Positions 15,784 through 24,069 of a stretch of DNA of 30,446 nt are shown piece by piece. Position 1 is the stretch's first letter. The number at the start of each line of letters is the position of its first letter. The DNA lies in assembly GCA_029265255.1 (NCBI GenBank), contig JAJUJQ010000016.1:1-30446 (forward strand), read 5' to 3'. This DNA comes from Spirochaetota bacterium (GTDB taxonomy: Bacteria; Spirochaetota; Spirochaetia; Treponematales; Rectinemataceae). The notes beneath the pieces are model-generated. The model searched no databases and was not told where the DNA came from. It saw only the letters and a program-made list of their open reading frames with translations. The translations under genes were made by a program, and so were the position numbers.

Positions 15784-16611
15784 TCAAAGCCGCAACAGAT
15801 GAAAACCACCGTCACAGTAAAGTACTGAGCCCGCGGCAAAATCAAAGTCTCCCGAAAGTACCGCGCGAACCATGCGGCCGACATCTTCCGGCAACCCCCA
15901 GCGCCCCGCTGGAACCAGCCCTTCACCAATCAGCCGGTCATATTTCTGCTCGACCGCCCTGGTCATGTCGGTCTTCATGATACCGGGCCGAATTTCAAAA
16001 ACGAGCGCTCCTTCCGGGGCAAGCCGGGTTGCCCACAGGCGTGCCGACATCGATAATGCCGCCTTTGACATGCAGTATTCAGCCCGATTCACCGAAGCGG
16101 TTTCCGCGGATATCGAGGTTATAAACACAATCTTCTTCGAGGCCAGAGATAGAGATGAGGTACCACCCTGTGCCGCGGACGCGCGCCATCGCGCAACAAC
16201 GTTTTGCGTGAGAAAATGGGGACCTTCCAGATTGGTCGCCATCACTTGCCGGAAGGATTCAAGCGAGGCTTCCGTAATATCCGCACGTACGGGTGGCGCG
16301 ATTCCTGCGTTATTGACGAGCGCGTCGATAGTGCCGAATGTATCGAACACGCGCGAAACCATCTCCGCCCGCGAGGCGGGACTGGCGAGGTCTGCCTGAA
16401 ACACATGGAATCGCTGAACTTCATGACAACGCCGCGTTTCACACATCGCAACCGTCTCATCCGCTTCTTCTCTTGAACGGACATAATGCACCGCCACAGA
16501 CCAGCCAGATCCCGCGAGTTCCAGCGCGATGCCTCGTCCGAGCCCTCGGCTCGAGCCTGTCACTAGGGCAACGGGCGCCTCTATCGTATCGCTTGTTACG
16601 TGCTCTGCCAT
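15784..16611 (-). CDS. Short-chain dehydrogenase/reductase (FabG-like SDR)
   Basis: NAD(P)-dependent SDR of about 275 residues. The cofactor motif is TGSSRGLGRGI, the structural NNAG motif follows, and the catalytic set is a Ser in ITSISAE plus YxxxK in EYCMSKAA (about Y179 and K183 from this start). The C-terminus FAAGSVLYCDGG is typical. The start is uncertain: ATG at 16611 gives normal family length but has no ribosome binding site; GTG at 16653 adds 14 residues and has a weak AAGG. First gene of the GH88 operon, divergent from tctC. In uronate and alginate pathways SDRs reduce 4-deoxy-5-ketouronate (DEH) or 5-keto-4-deoxyuronate; such a role after GH88 would fit but is inference. Confidence 0.88.
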   Translation of the reverse strand: MAEHVTSDTIEAPVALVTGSSRGLGRGIALELAGSGWSVAVHYVRSREEADETVAMCETRRCHEVQRFHVFQADLASPASRAEMVSRVFDTFGTIDALVNNAGIAPPVRADITEASLESFRQVMATNLEGPHFLTQNVVARWRASAAQGGTSSLSLASKKIVFITSISAETASVNRAEYCMSKAALSMSARLWATRLAPEGALVFEIRPGIMKTDMTRAVEQKYDRLIGEGLVPAGRWGLPEDVGRMVRAVLSGDFDFAAGSVLYCDGGFHLLRL

Positions 16612-16661
16612 GGATTCAGTATGAAATCCGCATGAATCGGAGTCAATCGGCACATCGTGCC

Positions 16662-16691
16662 TTGACTTCTGATTAAAGCCCCTCCTATACT
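16662..16691 (+). promoter_or_regulatory. Promoter of the tctCBA operon
   Basis: TTGACT (16662-16667) and TATACT (16686-16691) are 18 nt apart, each a 5 of 6 match to consensus. Transcription should start near 16698, giving a leader of about 50 nt. On the opposite strand TAGTCA (16706-16711), 17 nt, TATAGG (16683-16688) is a weaker candidate promoter for the SDR-GH88 operon and overlaps the same bases. Confidence 0.65.
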
Positions 16692-16697
16692 TTTTTT

Positions 16698-16709
16698 GTC
16701 ATCAATGAC
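16698..16709. promoter_or_regulatory. Palindrome at the tctC transcription start
   Basis: GTCAT and ATGAC form a perfect 5-bp dyad with a 2-nt centre. It covers the predicted start of tctC transcription and lies inside the candidate divergent promoter, a place from which one repressor could control both operons. Confidence 0.35.
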
Positions 16710-16747
16710 TATGCGTTGCATACTAGAATCATGAAGGAGGCCCTTCC

Positions 16748-17761
16748 ATGAAAAAAAGAGCATTCTTCGCCATCGCGATCCTGCTCGTATTCGCCATTGC
16801 CGCGCCGCTCGCGTTCGGCCAGGCTACTTGGAAACCAAACAAACCGATTACCATCATCGTGCCGTGGGGCGCCGGTGGTTCAACCGACCAGATCACCCGT
16901 GTCTGCGCCGCCGAACTCGAGTCCTATCTCGGGCAGAAGATCGTCATCGTCAACCAACCGGGCGCGTCGGGCTCGGTAGGAACCAAGAGCGCCATGGACG
17001 CCAAGCGCGACGGGTACACATGGACTGCGGGTGCGGCCGCGGACCTCGCGACCTACAAGGTCCAGGGCATGCTTGATACCGACATCCGCATCGACTGGCA
17101 CATCTTCTTGAGCGTCGCGAACGTGAGCGTGGTAAGTGTGAATGCTGATACGCCATACAAGACGTTTGAGGATTTGCTGGCGGCATTCAAAGCAAAACCG
17201 GGCAAGGTGACGGTCGCCACCGCTGGACAGAGCTCTGCGGGCCATATCGGTATCGAGATGATCCGCAAATACACCGGCATCGAGTACAAGCATGTGACCT
17301 ATGACGGAGGCAATCCTGCCGTCATCGCTTGTGTCTCCGGAGAAACCGAAGTAACGACGCAGCTCGCAGTCGAGGAAGCCGACATGATCCGCGGCAAGAA
17401 ACTCAGACCCCTTGCGGTCCTTTCGGACAAACCGCTCTATCTCGAGGGCTATGGTGAGATCCCGCCCGTTACCAACTGGATTAAGGATTTCAAGACCGGT
17501 CCCAACTACTTCGGCATCTTTATCCCGAAGGGCGTGCCGCAGGAAGTCATAGACACCGTTGAGAAAGCCTGGAAGGAAGTCATCTTCAATTCAGCGAAGG
17601 TTAAGGAATATGCCCGCTCACGAGGCGCCATGTTCGATCCTTCCTATGGAGAGGAAGCCCAGCGGAGAGCCTACAGCTACTATCAGCCGGTCGCGTGGCT
17701 GTATTGGGAAGCAGGCAAGGCCAAAGTTTCGCCAGACACAGTTGGAATTCCAAAACCGTAA
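16748..17761 (+). CDS. tctC: Tripartite tricarboxylate transporter binding protein
   Basis: Periplasmic solute-binding component (TctC/BugE family) of a secondary active importer for carboxylates. 337 residues with a Sec signal peptide (MKKR, hydrophobic core, AFG before QA near residue 24) and no lipobox cysteine. Family landmarks: the PITIIVPWGAGGSTDQ segment, the NQPGASGSVG loop that holds the carboxylate, and the GIFIPKGVPQEVI segment. GGAGG at 16736-16740 is 7 nt before ATG. First gene of tctCBA, divergent from the GH88 operon. The substrate may be a sugar acid or uronide rather than citrate, judged only from context. Confidence 0.94.
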   Translation: MKKRAFFAIAILLVFAIAAPLAFGQATWKPNKPITIIVPWGAGGSTDQITRVCAAELESYLGQKIVIVNQPGASGSVGTKSAMDAKRDGYTWTAGAAADLATYKVQGMLDTDIRIDWHIFLSVANVSVVSVNADTPYKTFEDLLAAFKAKPGKVTVATAGQSSAGHIGIEMIRKYTGIEYKHVTYDGGNPAVIACVSGETEVTTQLAVEEADMIRGKKLRPLAVLSDKPLYLEGYGEIPPVTNWIKDFKTGPNYFGIFIPKGVPQEVIDTVEKAWKEVIFNSAKVKEYARSRGAMFDPSYGEEAQRRAYSYYQPVAWLYWEAGKAKVSPDTVGIPKP

Positions 17762-17790
17762 AACCCTGAAAAACAACACCTAGATCGAGC

Positions 17791-17830
17791 AAGCGCGGCT
17801 CTGGCATCATCTGTCGGAAGCCGCGCTTTT
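17791..17830 (+). terminator. Terminator or attenuator hairpin between tctC and tctB
   Basis: A perfect 10-bp stem, AAGCGCGGCT (17791-17800) with AGCCGCGCTT (17819-17828), an 18-nt loop and T residues at its 3' end (TTTT at 17827-17830). Partial termination or 3'-end protection here would make the binding protein more abundant than the membrane subunits, as in many transporter operons. Confidence 0.65.
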
Positions 17831-17865
17831 CTGACCCAGGTCGATACCGAAGGAGGACGCGCTTC

Positions 17866-18384
17866 ATGGCCCTGCATGGAATGAAAAAAGCGGATTTCTA
17901 TACATCGCTGGTACTGCTTGCCTTCAGCCTGGCGATAGTGGTGATCTCACTCAACATGCCCTCGCTTGCAGGCAGGGATGAAAGCCAGTGGTCGAATCCG
18001 GGTGTCGTCCCGACATTTATCGGGCTGGCGCTGTTCATGCTTTCCGCGGTCATGCTGGTACGCTCGCTCACTACGCGCGGTACGGCCCCGCAGACTGCAT
18101 CGAATGAGCCTTCCGCCACACCCATGATACCCTCAGCCTCGCTGAAGCGGATCAGTGTGACTGTCCTTCTCTGCCTTGCGTACGTCTTCCTGCTTGGCAA
18201 GCTCTGGTTTCCCTTGGTCACCTTCCTATTCGTGTTCGTGTTTATCCTTGTATTCGAACTCACGAAGGAGACACCGCTCGTGAAACAATGGAAGACTCTG
18301 CTTGTGGCCGCGATCATCGGTGTCGCCACGTCCGCGTCGGTCACCATGGTATTCCAGTACCTGTTCCTTGTGAATCTGCCCTGA
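17866..18384 (+). CDS. tctB: Tripartite tricarboxylate transporter small membrane protein
   Basis: Small integral membrane subunit, 172 residues, with four hydrophobic segments at about 10-29, 46-66, 94-115 and 118-131, and a further one at about 145-168. The soluble linker at about 70-90 is rich in Thr, Ser, Pro and Ala. Sequence is poorly conserved in this family, so the call rests on size, topology and position between tctC and tctA. ATG at 17866 has GGAGG 9 nt upstream. The stop codon TGA is part of the ribosome binding site of tctA, 10 nt away, so the two are translationally coupled. Confidence 0.9.
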   Translation: MALHGMKKADFYTSLVLLAFSLAIVVISLNMPSLAGRDESQWSNPGVVPTFIGLALFMLSAVMLVRSLTTRGTAPQTASNEPSATPMIPSASLKRISVTVLLCLAYVFLLGKLWFPLVTFLFVFVFILVFELTKETPLVKQWKTLLVAAIIGVATSASVTMVFQYLFLVNLP

Positions 18385-18394
18385 GGAGCCCACC

Positions 18395-19906
18395 ATGTTC
18401 AAAGGTCTTGAACTATTTGGAACTGCCATTCTTTCTTTCATGAGCCTGCGCACCCTCTTCAATGCTCTCTGGGCAACGCAGCTGGGTATCATCATCGGCA
18501 TGCTCCCGGGGCTCACCGCGACCATGGGTGTCGCGCTTCTGACGACCCTCACCTTTAAAATGGCGGCCAATGACGCCATCCTCATTCTCATTTGCATGTA
18601 TGTGGGCGCCATTTATGGCGGCAGCCGGAGCGCTATTCTTCTCAATATTCCTGGTACACCCGCAAATGCCGCCACAACCATCGATGGCTACCCGCTCGCG
18701 CTGCAGGGCAAGGCAGGCAAAGCTATCGGTCTCGCTACAACCGGTTCATTCCTGGGTTCTATCATCGGCATGCTCGCCATGCTGATCTTCACCCCGATGA
18801 TCGGCAATGTGGCACTGAAATTTCAATCCTATGAATTCGTGTGGTTTGCCATTTTCGGCATTATTATCTGCGGCAATCTCACCGCGCCAAAAGATCCGCT
18901 CAAAGGCTGGATCGCAGGATTCCTGGGGCTGTTCGTTGCCATGATAGGCATGGAAGGCATCCATGCTTATGTACGGTTCTCGTTCGGCAGCACCGACCTG
19001 TCGGGAGGCATTTCCCTGATTCCTGCCATGGTGGGCACCTTCGGCTTCTCAGAGATTATCTCGGTCATGCGTCACGAGCGCTATGAGGTGGTCAAGGCTA
19101 AAATCGATAGAGTCATTCCGAAAGCAAGCGAAGTATTCCGCTATTGGAAAACTATCATCCGCTCCGGTATTATCGGTACCTTTATCGGCGCGGTTCCTGG
19201 TGTCGGCGAGGATATCGCAGCCTGGGTGTCCTATGATTTTGCCAAACGCAGCGCGAAGCCCGAGGAAAAAGAAAAATTCGGCAAGGGTTCTGTCGAAGGA
19301 CTGCTCGCATCCGAAACCGGCAACAACGCCTGCGTTCCAGGTGCCATCATACCGGTGCTTACACTCGCAGTTCCTGGCTCAGCTCCCGCCGCAGTACTGC
19401 TCGGCGCCATGCTCATCCACGGTGTACGCCCCGGGCCGCTCATCATGCTCGAATTCCCCAGCTTCATCTACGAAACGGTCGCCATGGTGCTCATCGCGAC
19501 CATTATGATGTTTATCCTCGGCCTGTCCATGGTGCGCCCGCTTGTCAAGGTGCTGCAGGTACCCCGGCAAAAACTTATGCCGATTGTCTTCACCTTGTGC
19601 GTCGTAGGTTCCTTCGCGCTACAGTCGCGCCTCTTTGATGTGCTGGTCATGATCGTGTTTGGCCTCATCGGATTTGTGCTGCGGGAGATGGAATATCCGA
19701 TGGCGCCTCTTGTGCTGGGTATCATCCTGGGAGACATTCTCGATAAAAACCTCAGGCGCGCGCTCATTCTCTCCAACGGCAGCATAGTGCCGTTCTTTAC
19801 CAGGCCTATTTGCCTGATACTGTTCGCGCTCACCCTGCTGATTGTGCTGGGAAGGGCAAAGTGGGTACGCCAGCTCTTCGCTGGCCTCAGGCGAACCAGA
19901 AGCTGA
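18395..19906 (+). CDS. tctA: Tripartite tricarboxylate transporter large permease
   Basis: Large inner-membrane subunit that carries out ion-coupled carboxylate uptake. 503 residues with about 10-12 membrane helices. The two internal repeats show the family loops: GMLPGLTATMGVALL with YGGSRSAILLNIPGTPANAA in the first half, and GAVPGVGEDIAAW with PGSAPAAVLLGAMLIHGVRPGP in the second. ATG at 18395 has GAGGAG 6 nt upstream. The last 20 nt overlap the end of the convergent DapA-family gene, with no terminator between them. Confidence 0.95.
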   Translation: MFKGLELFGTAILSFMSLRTLFNALWATQLGIIIGMLPGLTATMGVALLTTLTFKMAANDAILILICMYVGAIYGGSRSAILLNIPGTPANAATTIDGYPLALQGKAGKAIGLATTGSFLGSIIGMLAMLIFTPMIGNVALKFQSYEFVWFAIFGIIICGNLTAPKDPLKGWIAGFLGLFVAMIGMEGIHAYVRFSFGSTDLSGGISLIPAMVGTFGFSEIISVMRHERYEVVKAKIDRVIPKASEVFRYWKTIIRSGIIGTFIGAVPGVGEDIAAWVSYDFAKRSAKPEEKEKFGKGSVEGLLASETGNNACVPGAIIPVLTLAVPGSAPAAVLLGAMLIHGVRPGPLIMLEFPSFIYETVAMVLIATIMMFILGLSMVRPLVKVLQVPRQKLMPIVFTLCVVGSFALQSRLFDVLVMIVFGLIGFVLREMEYPMAPLVLGIILGDILDKNLRRALILSNGSIVPFFTRPICLILFALTLLIVLGRAKWVRQLFAGLRRTRS

Positions 19907-20966
19907 GGTGCTGACGCACGAACTCGTCATCGTGCAGTTCGGGATACGCGTCATGGACACGTGAAATTTCCTCAGCCTGACCGGTAGAAAGCGTTTCGGT
20001 CGGATCGAGACACCAGATTCCTTCCAGGAGCCCCTGTCGCCGCAACACCTCATGGATGCCGGCAATGCAGCCCCGATACTGATTCGCCACGTCAAAAATC
20101 GCGCCATTGGCATCGGTCAGGGCTTGCGCCAGGGCAAGCATGTGGGGTGGAACAGGGCTGTTTGTATCCACAATCGTGTGGATTTCGTTGAGCAACTCGA
20201 CCGCCTTTTTTGTCCAGACACTCCACTGTCCGAGCAAACCGCCCCGGAAGCGCAGTGTTATCCGCTCGCCGCCAGGCCCTCGCATGGTAAACGGAGTGAG
20301 TAAATCGAGTATGATATGGTCGTCGTTGCCGGTATAGAGCGCTATTTCGCCAGCCCTCCCCGACTCGGCGAGTGCGCGGACGACATCGAGCGTTCTATAA
20401 CGATGAAAGGGCGCAACCTTGACGGCGACAACCGATTCGATTTCCATAAAGGCGCGCCAGAATTCGTAGGGGAGCACGCGTCCGCCGACATCGGGTTGAA
20501 GGTAGAACCCCACCAGCGGAATGATCTCCGCCACCCTGACCGCGTGCGCGATGAGTGTTTCCAAGGAAGCGTTCTTGAGGGCCGCCAGACTGAGCAGCCC
20601 CGCGTGATATCCATGAAGTACCAGAAATTCCGCTTCGCGCAGCGCCTGCGGAGTCTCCCCGCAGATACCGCCGATCTTTACAATGGGCTTTCCGTGCTCC
20701 CGCGACCACGCGTCAATTTCCTGCGATACAAACAGCAGGACTGGCTTATAGAGATTGTGCTCCCTGATGGCAAATTGCGTGGTATGAACTCCCGCGGCAA
20801 TGCCTCCCGCGCCCGCGTCAAGATAGTAGCGCACCAGTGCCCGCTCCCTTCGCTCGTCGAACCTGCGATGCTGATCAAGCGCGAGCGGCAGCGCAGGAAT
20901 CACCATGCCTCTCATAAGATTGGCGCGCAGGGTTGCTGGAATCAACGCATCCATTTCAATGGCCAT
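19887..20966 (-). CDS. DapA-family (NAL superfamily) lyase/aldolase, substrate unknown
   Basis: TIM-barrel protein of 359 residues, longer than the usual dihydrodipicolinate synthase (about 290) by a C-terminal extension from about 300. The Schiff-base lysine is probably K183 in VVAVKVAPF, and the partner tyrosine Y155 in GFYLQPDVGG; the substrate loop near GGIAAGVHTTQF replaces the usual GTTGE-like motif. Members cleave or form bonds with pyruvate, for example on 2-keto-3-deoxy sugar acids. GGAGG lies 4 nt before ATG at 20966. Last gene of a five-gene operon, 39 nt after the epimerase-like gene. The true lysine synthesis enzyme is unlikely here. A final pyruvate-releasing step of a sugar-acid pathway is my inference. 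Confidence 0.85.
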   Translation of the reverse strand: MAIEMDALIPATLRANLMRGMVIPALPLALDQHRRFDERRERALVRYYLDAGAGGIAAGVHTTQFAIREHNLYKPVLLFVSQEIDAWSREHGKPIVKIGGICGETPQALREAEFLVLHGYHAGLLSLAALKNASLETLIAHAVRVAEIIPLVGFYLQPDVGGRVLPYEFWRAFMEIESVVAVKVAPFHRYRTLDVVRALAESGRAGEIALYTGNDDHIILDLLTPFTMRGPGGERITLRFRGGLLGQWSVWTKKAVELLNEIHTIVDTNSPVPPHMLALAQALTDANGAIFDVANQYRGCIAGIHEVLRRQGLLEGIWCLDPTETLSTGQAEEISRVHDAYPELHDDEFVRQHLSFWFA

Positions 20967-21005
20967 GATGCCTCCTTTATGGCATGATGCGGCGTCACAC
21001 GCGCA

Positions 21006-22067
21006 TTAATACGTGCCATCGGTAACCTGGAAATGGGTTGGCTTCCCCCAGGATACTCCACCAGCCTCTATCCATGCAGCGGTCATCCGGATCATCTGGC
21101 CTAGCGTCACACGCGGATAGCCGAACAACTCAAAAGACTTGCCCGCGTTGCAGAGATAACAGGGCGACTCTGGATCGGTGTCATGCACGAAAATCGGTGT
21201 TACTCCGAAATAGGCTCCAAACGCCTCGGCGACAGTACGAACCGATACTGTCTCCGGGCCCGAAATATTGATAGGCACAGGCGGCGCGGCACATTCGTTG
21301 AGGCAGAGCAACGCCCGCTCGATAACATCCCCTTGCCAGATACAGTTGAAGGTGCGTACGGCAAGGTCTACCGGAACCCCTTCCTTCACCTGGCGCGCGA
21401 TGTCATGGAGCACTCCATACCGCAGGTCGATCGCATAATTCAGCCGAAAAAGACATACCGGAGTACCCATGGACCTGCTGAAATACTCAAATACTCGTTC
21501 CCGCGCGAGGGCAGATTGCGCGTATTCTCCCACGGGCGCAGGAGCAATTGATTCCGTGCAACCGCCGCTCTCCGCGCGAACCAATGGATAGACACAACCG
21601 GTTGAAAAGACGACAATCCTAGCCTTTTGGTAGCGGCGCGCGACATTCGCGGGCACCAAGGTATTCATAGCCCAGGTAAGAGACGCATCCTGGGAAGTGC
21701 CGAATTTCCTTCCGGCCATGAAGATGACATAATCGGCGTCAGGAAGGCTCGCGACTGCCTGCGCGTCGAGCAGGTCGCATGCCACGGTAGACACGCCGGC
21801 CTTCTCGAGCCGCGCCCTCGCGGCGGCTTCCGAAAAGCGCGAAACGCCGACGACTTCCAAGCGAGACTCAGCTGCGGCAGCCGCCCTTGCCGCCGCCATG
21901 CCAAGGGTAATGCCAATCTTTCCTCCGATGCCCAGGATCATGAGCCTGCCGGTAAGAGAGCGGAAAAACGCGACCAGCCGGTCTGAAGGCTCGCTCAGCA
22001 GCGCTTCCAGATCCTCTTCGGTGCGCGGTGTCGACACGGACGCGGCGCGACGATCCATACCCTTCAT
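21006..22067 (-). CDS. NAD-dependent epimerase/dehydratase-like protein lacking catalytic Lys
   Basis: Extended-SDR protein of about 353 residues. The NAD loop is GIGGKIG at 46-52, inside the ILGIGGKIGITLG segment, preceded by an unusual 40-residue N-terminal region. The Ser/Thr of the active site lies in VVFSTGCVYP, but the YxxxK motif reads Y182-A-Q-S-A186: the lysine is missing. Start at 22067 has GGAGG 6 nt upstream and begins 1 nt after the stop of the isomerase gene, so translation is coupled. The missing lysine suggests altered chemistry or a binding role, and may be normal for this subfamily. Substrate unknown. Confidence 0.83.
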   Translation of the reverse strand: MKGMDRRAASVSTPRTEEDLEALLSEPSDRLVAFFRSLTGRLMILGIGGKIGITLGMAAARAAAAAESRLEVVGVSRFSEAAARARLEKAGVSTVACDLLDAQAVASLPDADYVIFMAGRKFGTSQDASLTWAMNTLVPANVARRYQKARIVVFSTGCVYPLVRAESGGCTESIAPAPVGEYAQSALARERVFEYFSRSMGTPVCLFRLNYAIDLRYGVLHDIARQVKEGVPVDLAVRTFNCIWQGDVIERALLCLNECAAPPVPINISGPETVSVRTVAEAFGAYFGVTPIFVHDTDPESPCYLCNAGKSFELFGYPRVTLGQMIRMTAAWIEAGGVSWGKPTHFQVTDGTY

Positions 22068-22068
22068 C

Positions 22069-23013
22069 TCATGCCTCCTTCCATGCGCGGCCGCCTGACA
22101 CTGTGAATCCGAGCCCCTCGAGCATCGCTTCCACACGCCGTCCGTACTCAAGATATACTGCCTGTCGCTGCGCGGCGGAGGCGCTTACCCGAGCATCATG
22201 GTACACCACCGCCATATGCGGTTCGATGCTGAGAAACCCGCGATACCCTCGTGCGGCGCAATCAGCAAGGATGTCAGCTACATGGGCCGGTCCCTCACCT
22301 GGAAACACATAATGCTCTTCCCCAGTAACCGGATCGCGCCACCCATCCTTGAGATGGAGATGAACAACAGAGTCTTTGAGCTCGTTCCACGATTGCCAGG
22401 CGTCCTGATTGGGCCATGGACTGGGCTTCGAAAAATCGGGCGTCAGACAGGGATTGCCGGTATCGAACACCAGCTTAAGGCCGGGAATAGCCTCGAGCAG
22501 CTCCCTGGTATGGCGGGTACTCATTCCCCCGTAGTTAAAGCAGTTTTCGTGCACGGGAACGATCCCCGCATCCAGAAACTCGCCGCAGATGGCACGAAGT
22601 CGTTCAATGCGCTGCGCGACGCGCTGGTCTGGGAGAGGCTTGCCGGCGGCGTCGGTAATAATCGCATAGCTCATTATTCTAACGAGCCTTACATCCAAAC
22701 GCTTCATGCGCTCGATTGCCCGCCGCACCGTACTGCGGGTTTCCTGAAAATCCTCATCCACCGAGCGGCCCCAGTTGGCGATGGTTGAGCCGAAACAGCA
22801 GATGCGAATACCCGCCGTATCCAGCGCTTTTGCCACCGCAGCAAACTGCCTTTCATTACAATCGTGGATATTGCAGCCATCAATAGATCTGGCTTCGATC
22901 CATTTCCACCCGAGCTGCTTGGTAACGGCAATCTGGTCCTCAATGGAATCCCCCGCTTCGTCCGCAAATCCCGCGAGCGTGAACAATGCGCCGAGAGCGC
23001 CTGGCTGTACCAT
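22069..23013 (-). CDS. Sugar phosphate isomerase/epimerase-like TIM barrel (second)
   Basis: 314-residue member of the xylose-isomerase-like/AP endonuclease 2 family. Predicted metal ligands: E156 (PVHENCFNYGG), D184 (LVFDTGNP), H218 or H220 (VVHLHLKDGW) and E264 (LSIEPHM). AGGAG lies 6 nt before ATG at 23013. It follows the Gfo/Idh/MocA gene by 9 nt and is itself followed by the epimerase-like gene. Longer than its two relatives in this window, with only scattered identity to them by eye, so it is not a recent duplicate. Reaction not assignable. Confidence 0.89.
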   Translation of the reverse strand: MVQPGALGALFTLAGFADEAGDSIEDQIAVTKQLGWKWIEARSIDGCNIHDCNERQFAAVAKALDTAGIRICCFGSTIANWGRSVDEDFQETRSTVRRAIERMKRLDVRLVRIMSYAIITDAAGKPLPDQRVAQRIERLRAICGEFLDAGIVPVHENCFNYGGMSTRHTRELLEAIPGLKLVFDTGNPCLTPDFSKPSPWPNQDAWQSWNELKDSVVHLHLKDGWRDPVTGEEHYVFPGEGPAHVADILADCAARGYRGFLSIEPHMAVVYHDARVSASAAQRQAVYLEYGRRVEAMLEGLGFTVSGGRAWKEA

Positions 23014-23022
23014 GCGATACTC

Positions 23023-24069
23023 CTACAGACTAACAGGGCTTTCGGGAGAACCACCGCGCTCTGCGCTTCGGTAGATGGCTTCGATACAAGCGACGGCGCG
23101 TGTTGCCTCCAGACCATCGATCAGCGGGCGCCGCGGTGTACGGATCGCTTCGATGACATCCAGGAGCTGTCGCCGATGCCCCTCATAACCGATGGCCGCG
23201 GGGTCCGCCGCGCCACCTGGTGTGGACGCAGCGCCTCCCAGATCGCGCCGCAGACGCTCATCCTCTTCAGTCTCTTCCTTGAATTTCCAGAACGCCAGTC
23301 TGTCTTCTTCAAGAATGGCACTGCCTGCCGTCCCCATCACCTCGATTTTTTTCAAAAAACCGGGCCATGTGGCCGTGCTTCCCTGAATACACCCCAGCGC
23401 GCCGCATTCAAATTCCAGCGCCGCGACTGCGTTATCTTCTACTTCAATGTGCTCGTGCCCAATGATGCCGGTATGGGCCGAAAGTCTGCGCACCGGTCCC
23501 ATGTACCACAGGATGAGATCCACGGCATGGATGGATTGGTTCATCAGCGCGCCACCGCCATCCAGCGCGCGGGTTCCCTTCCATCCCCCAAGAGAATAGT
23601 AGGACTGTTCCCTCCACCATTTTACATACGCGCTGCCCTGCGAGAGCTTCCCAAAGCGAGCGCTCTCGACGGCGCGTTTGAGCGCCTTTGCCGCGTCGGA
23701 AAAGCGGCTCGGAAAAATGCCCGACAACACCACGCGGTGATGTTCACACGCCTCGACGATTTCCAGGCAGCGCGATACGGTAATTTCTAGAGGTTTTTCG
23801 ATAACCAGATGCCGGCCGGACGCCGCCGCCGGCAGCGCCGCTTCCCGATGAAGGCCAGAGGGAGTACAGATGTTGACGATTTCCATGTCGGGATCATCGA
23901 GGAATGCTCGAAAATCATGATAGCTGCGGCATCCGAACTGCCGCGCGAAATCGTCTGCCCGATCCTGCACAACATCATAACACGCGACGAGTTTCGCGCC
24001 CTGGATTTCTGCGATGGCACGCGCGTGAATGCGCGCGATCATGCCTGTTCCCACAATCCCGAATTTCAT
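23023..24069 (-). CDS. Gfo/Idh/MocA-family oxidoreductase (third)
   Basis: 348-residue NAD(P)-dependent oxidoreductase. Glycine loop GIVGTGMIARIHA (4-16), EKP motif 91-93, and the catalytic segment GGGALMNQSIHAVD (171-184) with H181 and D184. This is the most canonical of the three family members in the window. Its ATG at 24069 overlaps the stop of the upstream isomerase gene in an ATGA tetranucleotide, so the two are translationally coupled; GGAGG lies 6 nt upstream. An oxidoreductase coupled to TIM-barrel partners is the arrangement used for inositols and for 3-keto sugar chemistry in other bacteria (family knowledge); the substrate here is unknown. Confidence 0.92.
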   Translation of the reverse strand: MKFGIVGTGMIARIHARAIAEIQGAKLVACYDVVQDRADDFARQFGCRSYHDFRAFLDDPDMEIVNICTPSGLHREAALPAAASGRHLVIEKPLEITVSRCLEIVEACEHHRVVLSGIFPSRFSDAAKALKRAVESARFGKLSQGSAYVKWWREQSYYSLGGWKGTRALDGGGALMNQSIHAVDLILWYMGPVRRLSAHTGIIGHEHIEVEDNAVAALEFECGALGCIQGSTATWPGFLKKIEVMGTAGSAILEEDRLAFWKFKEETEEDERLRRDLGGAASTPGGAADPAAIGYEGHRRQLLDVIEAIRTPRRPLIDGLEATRAVACIEAIYRSAERGGSPESPVSL

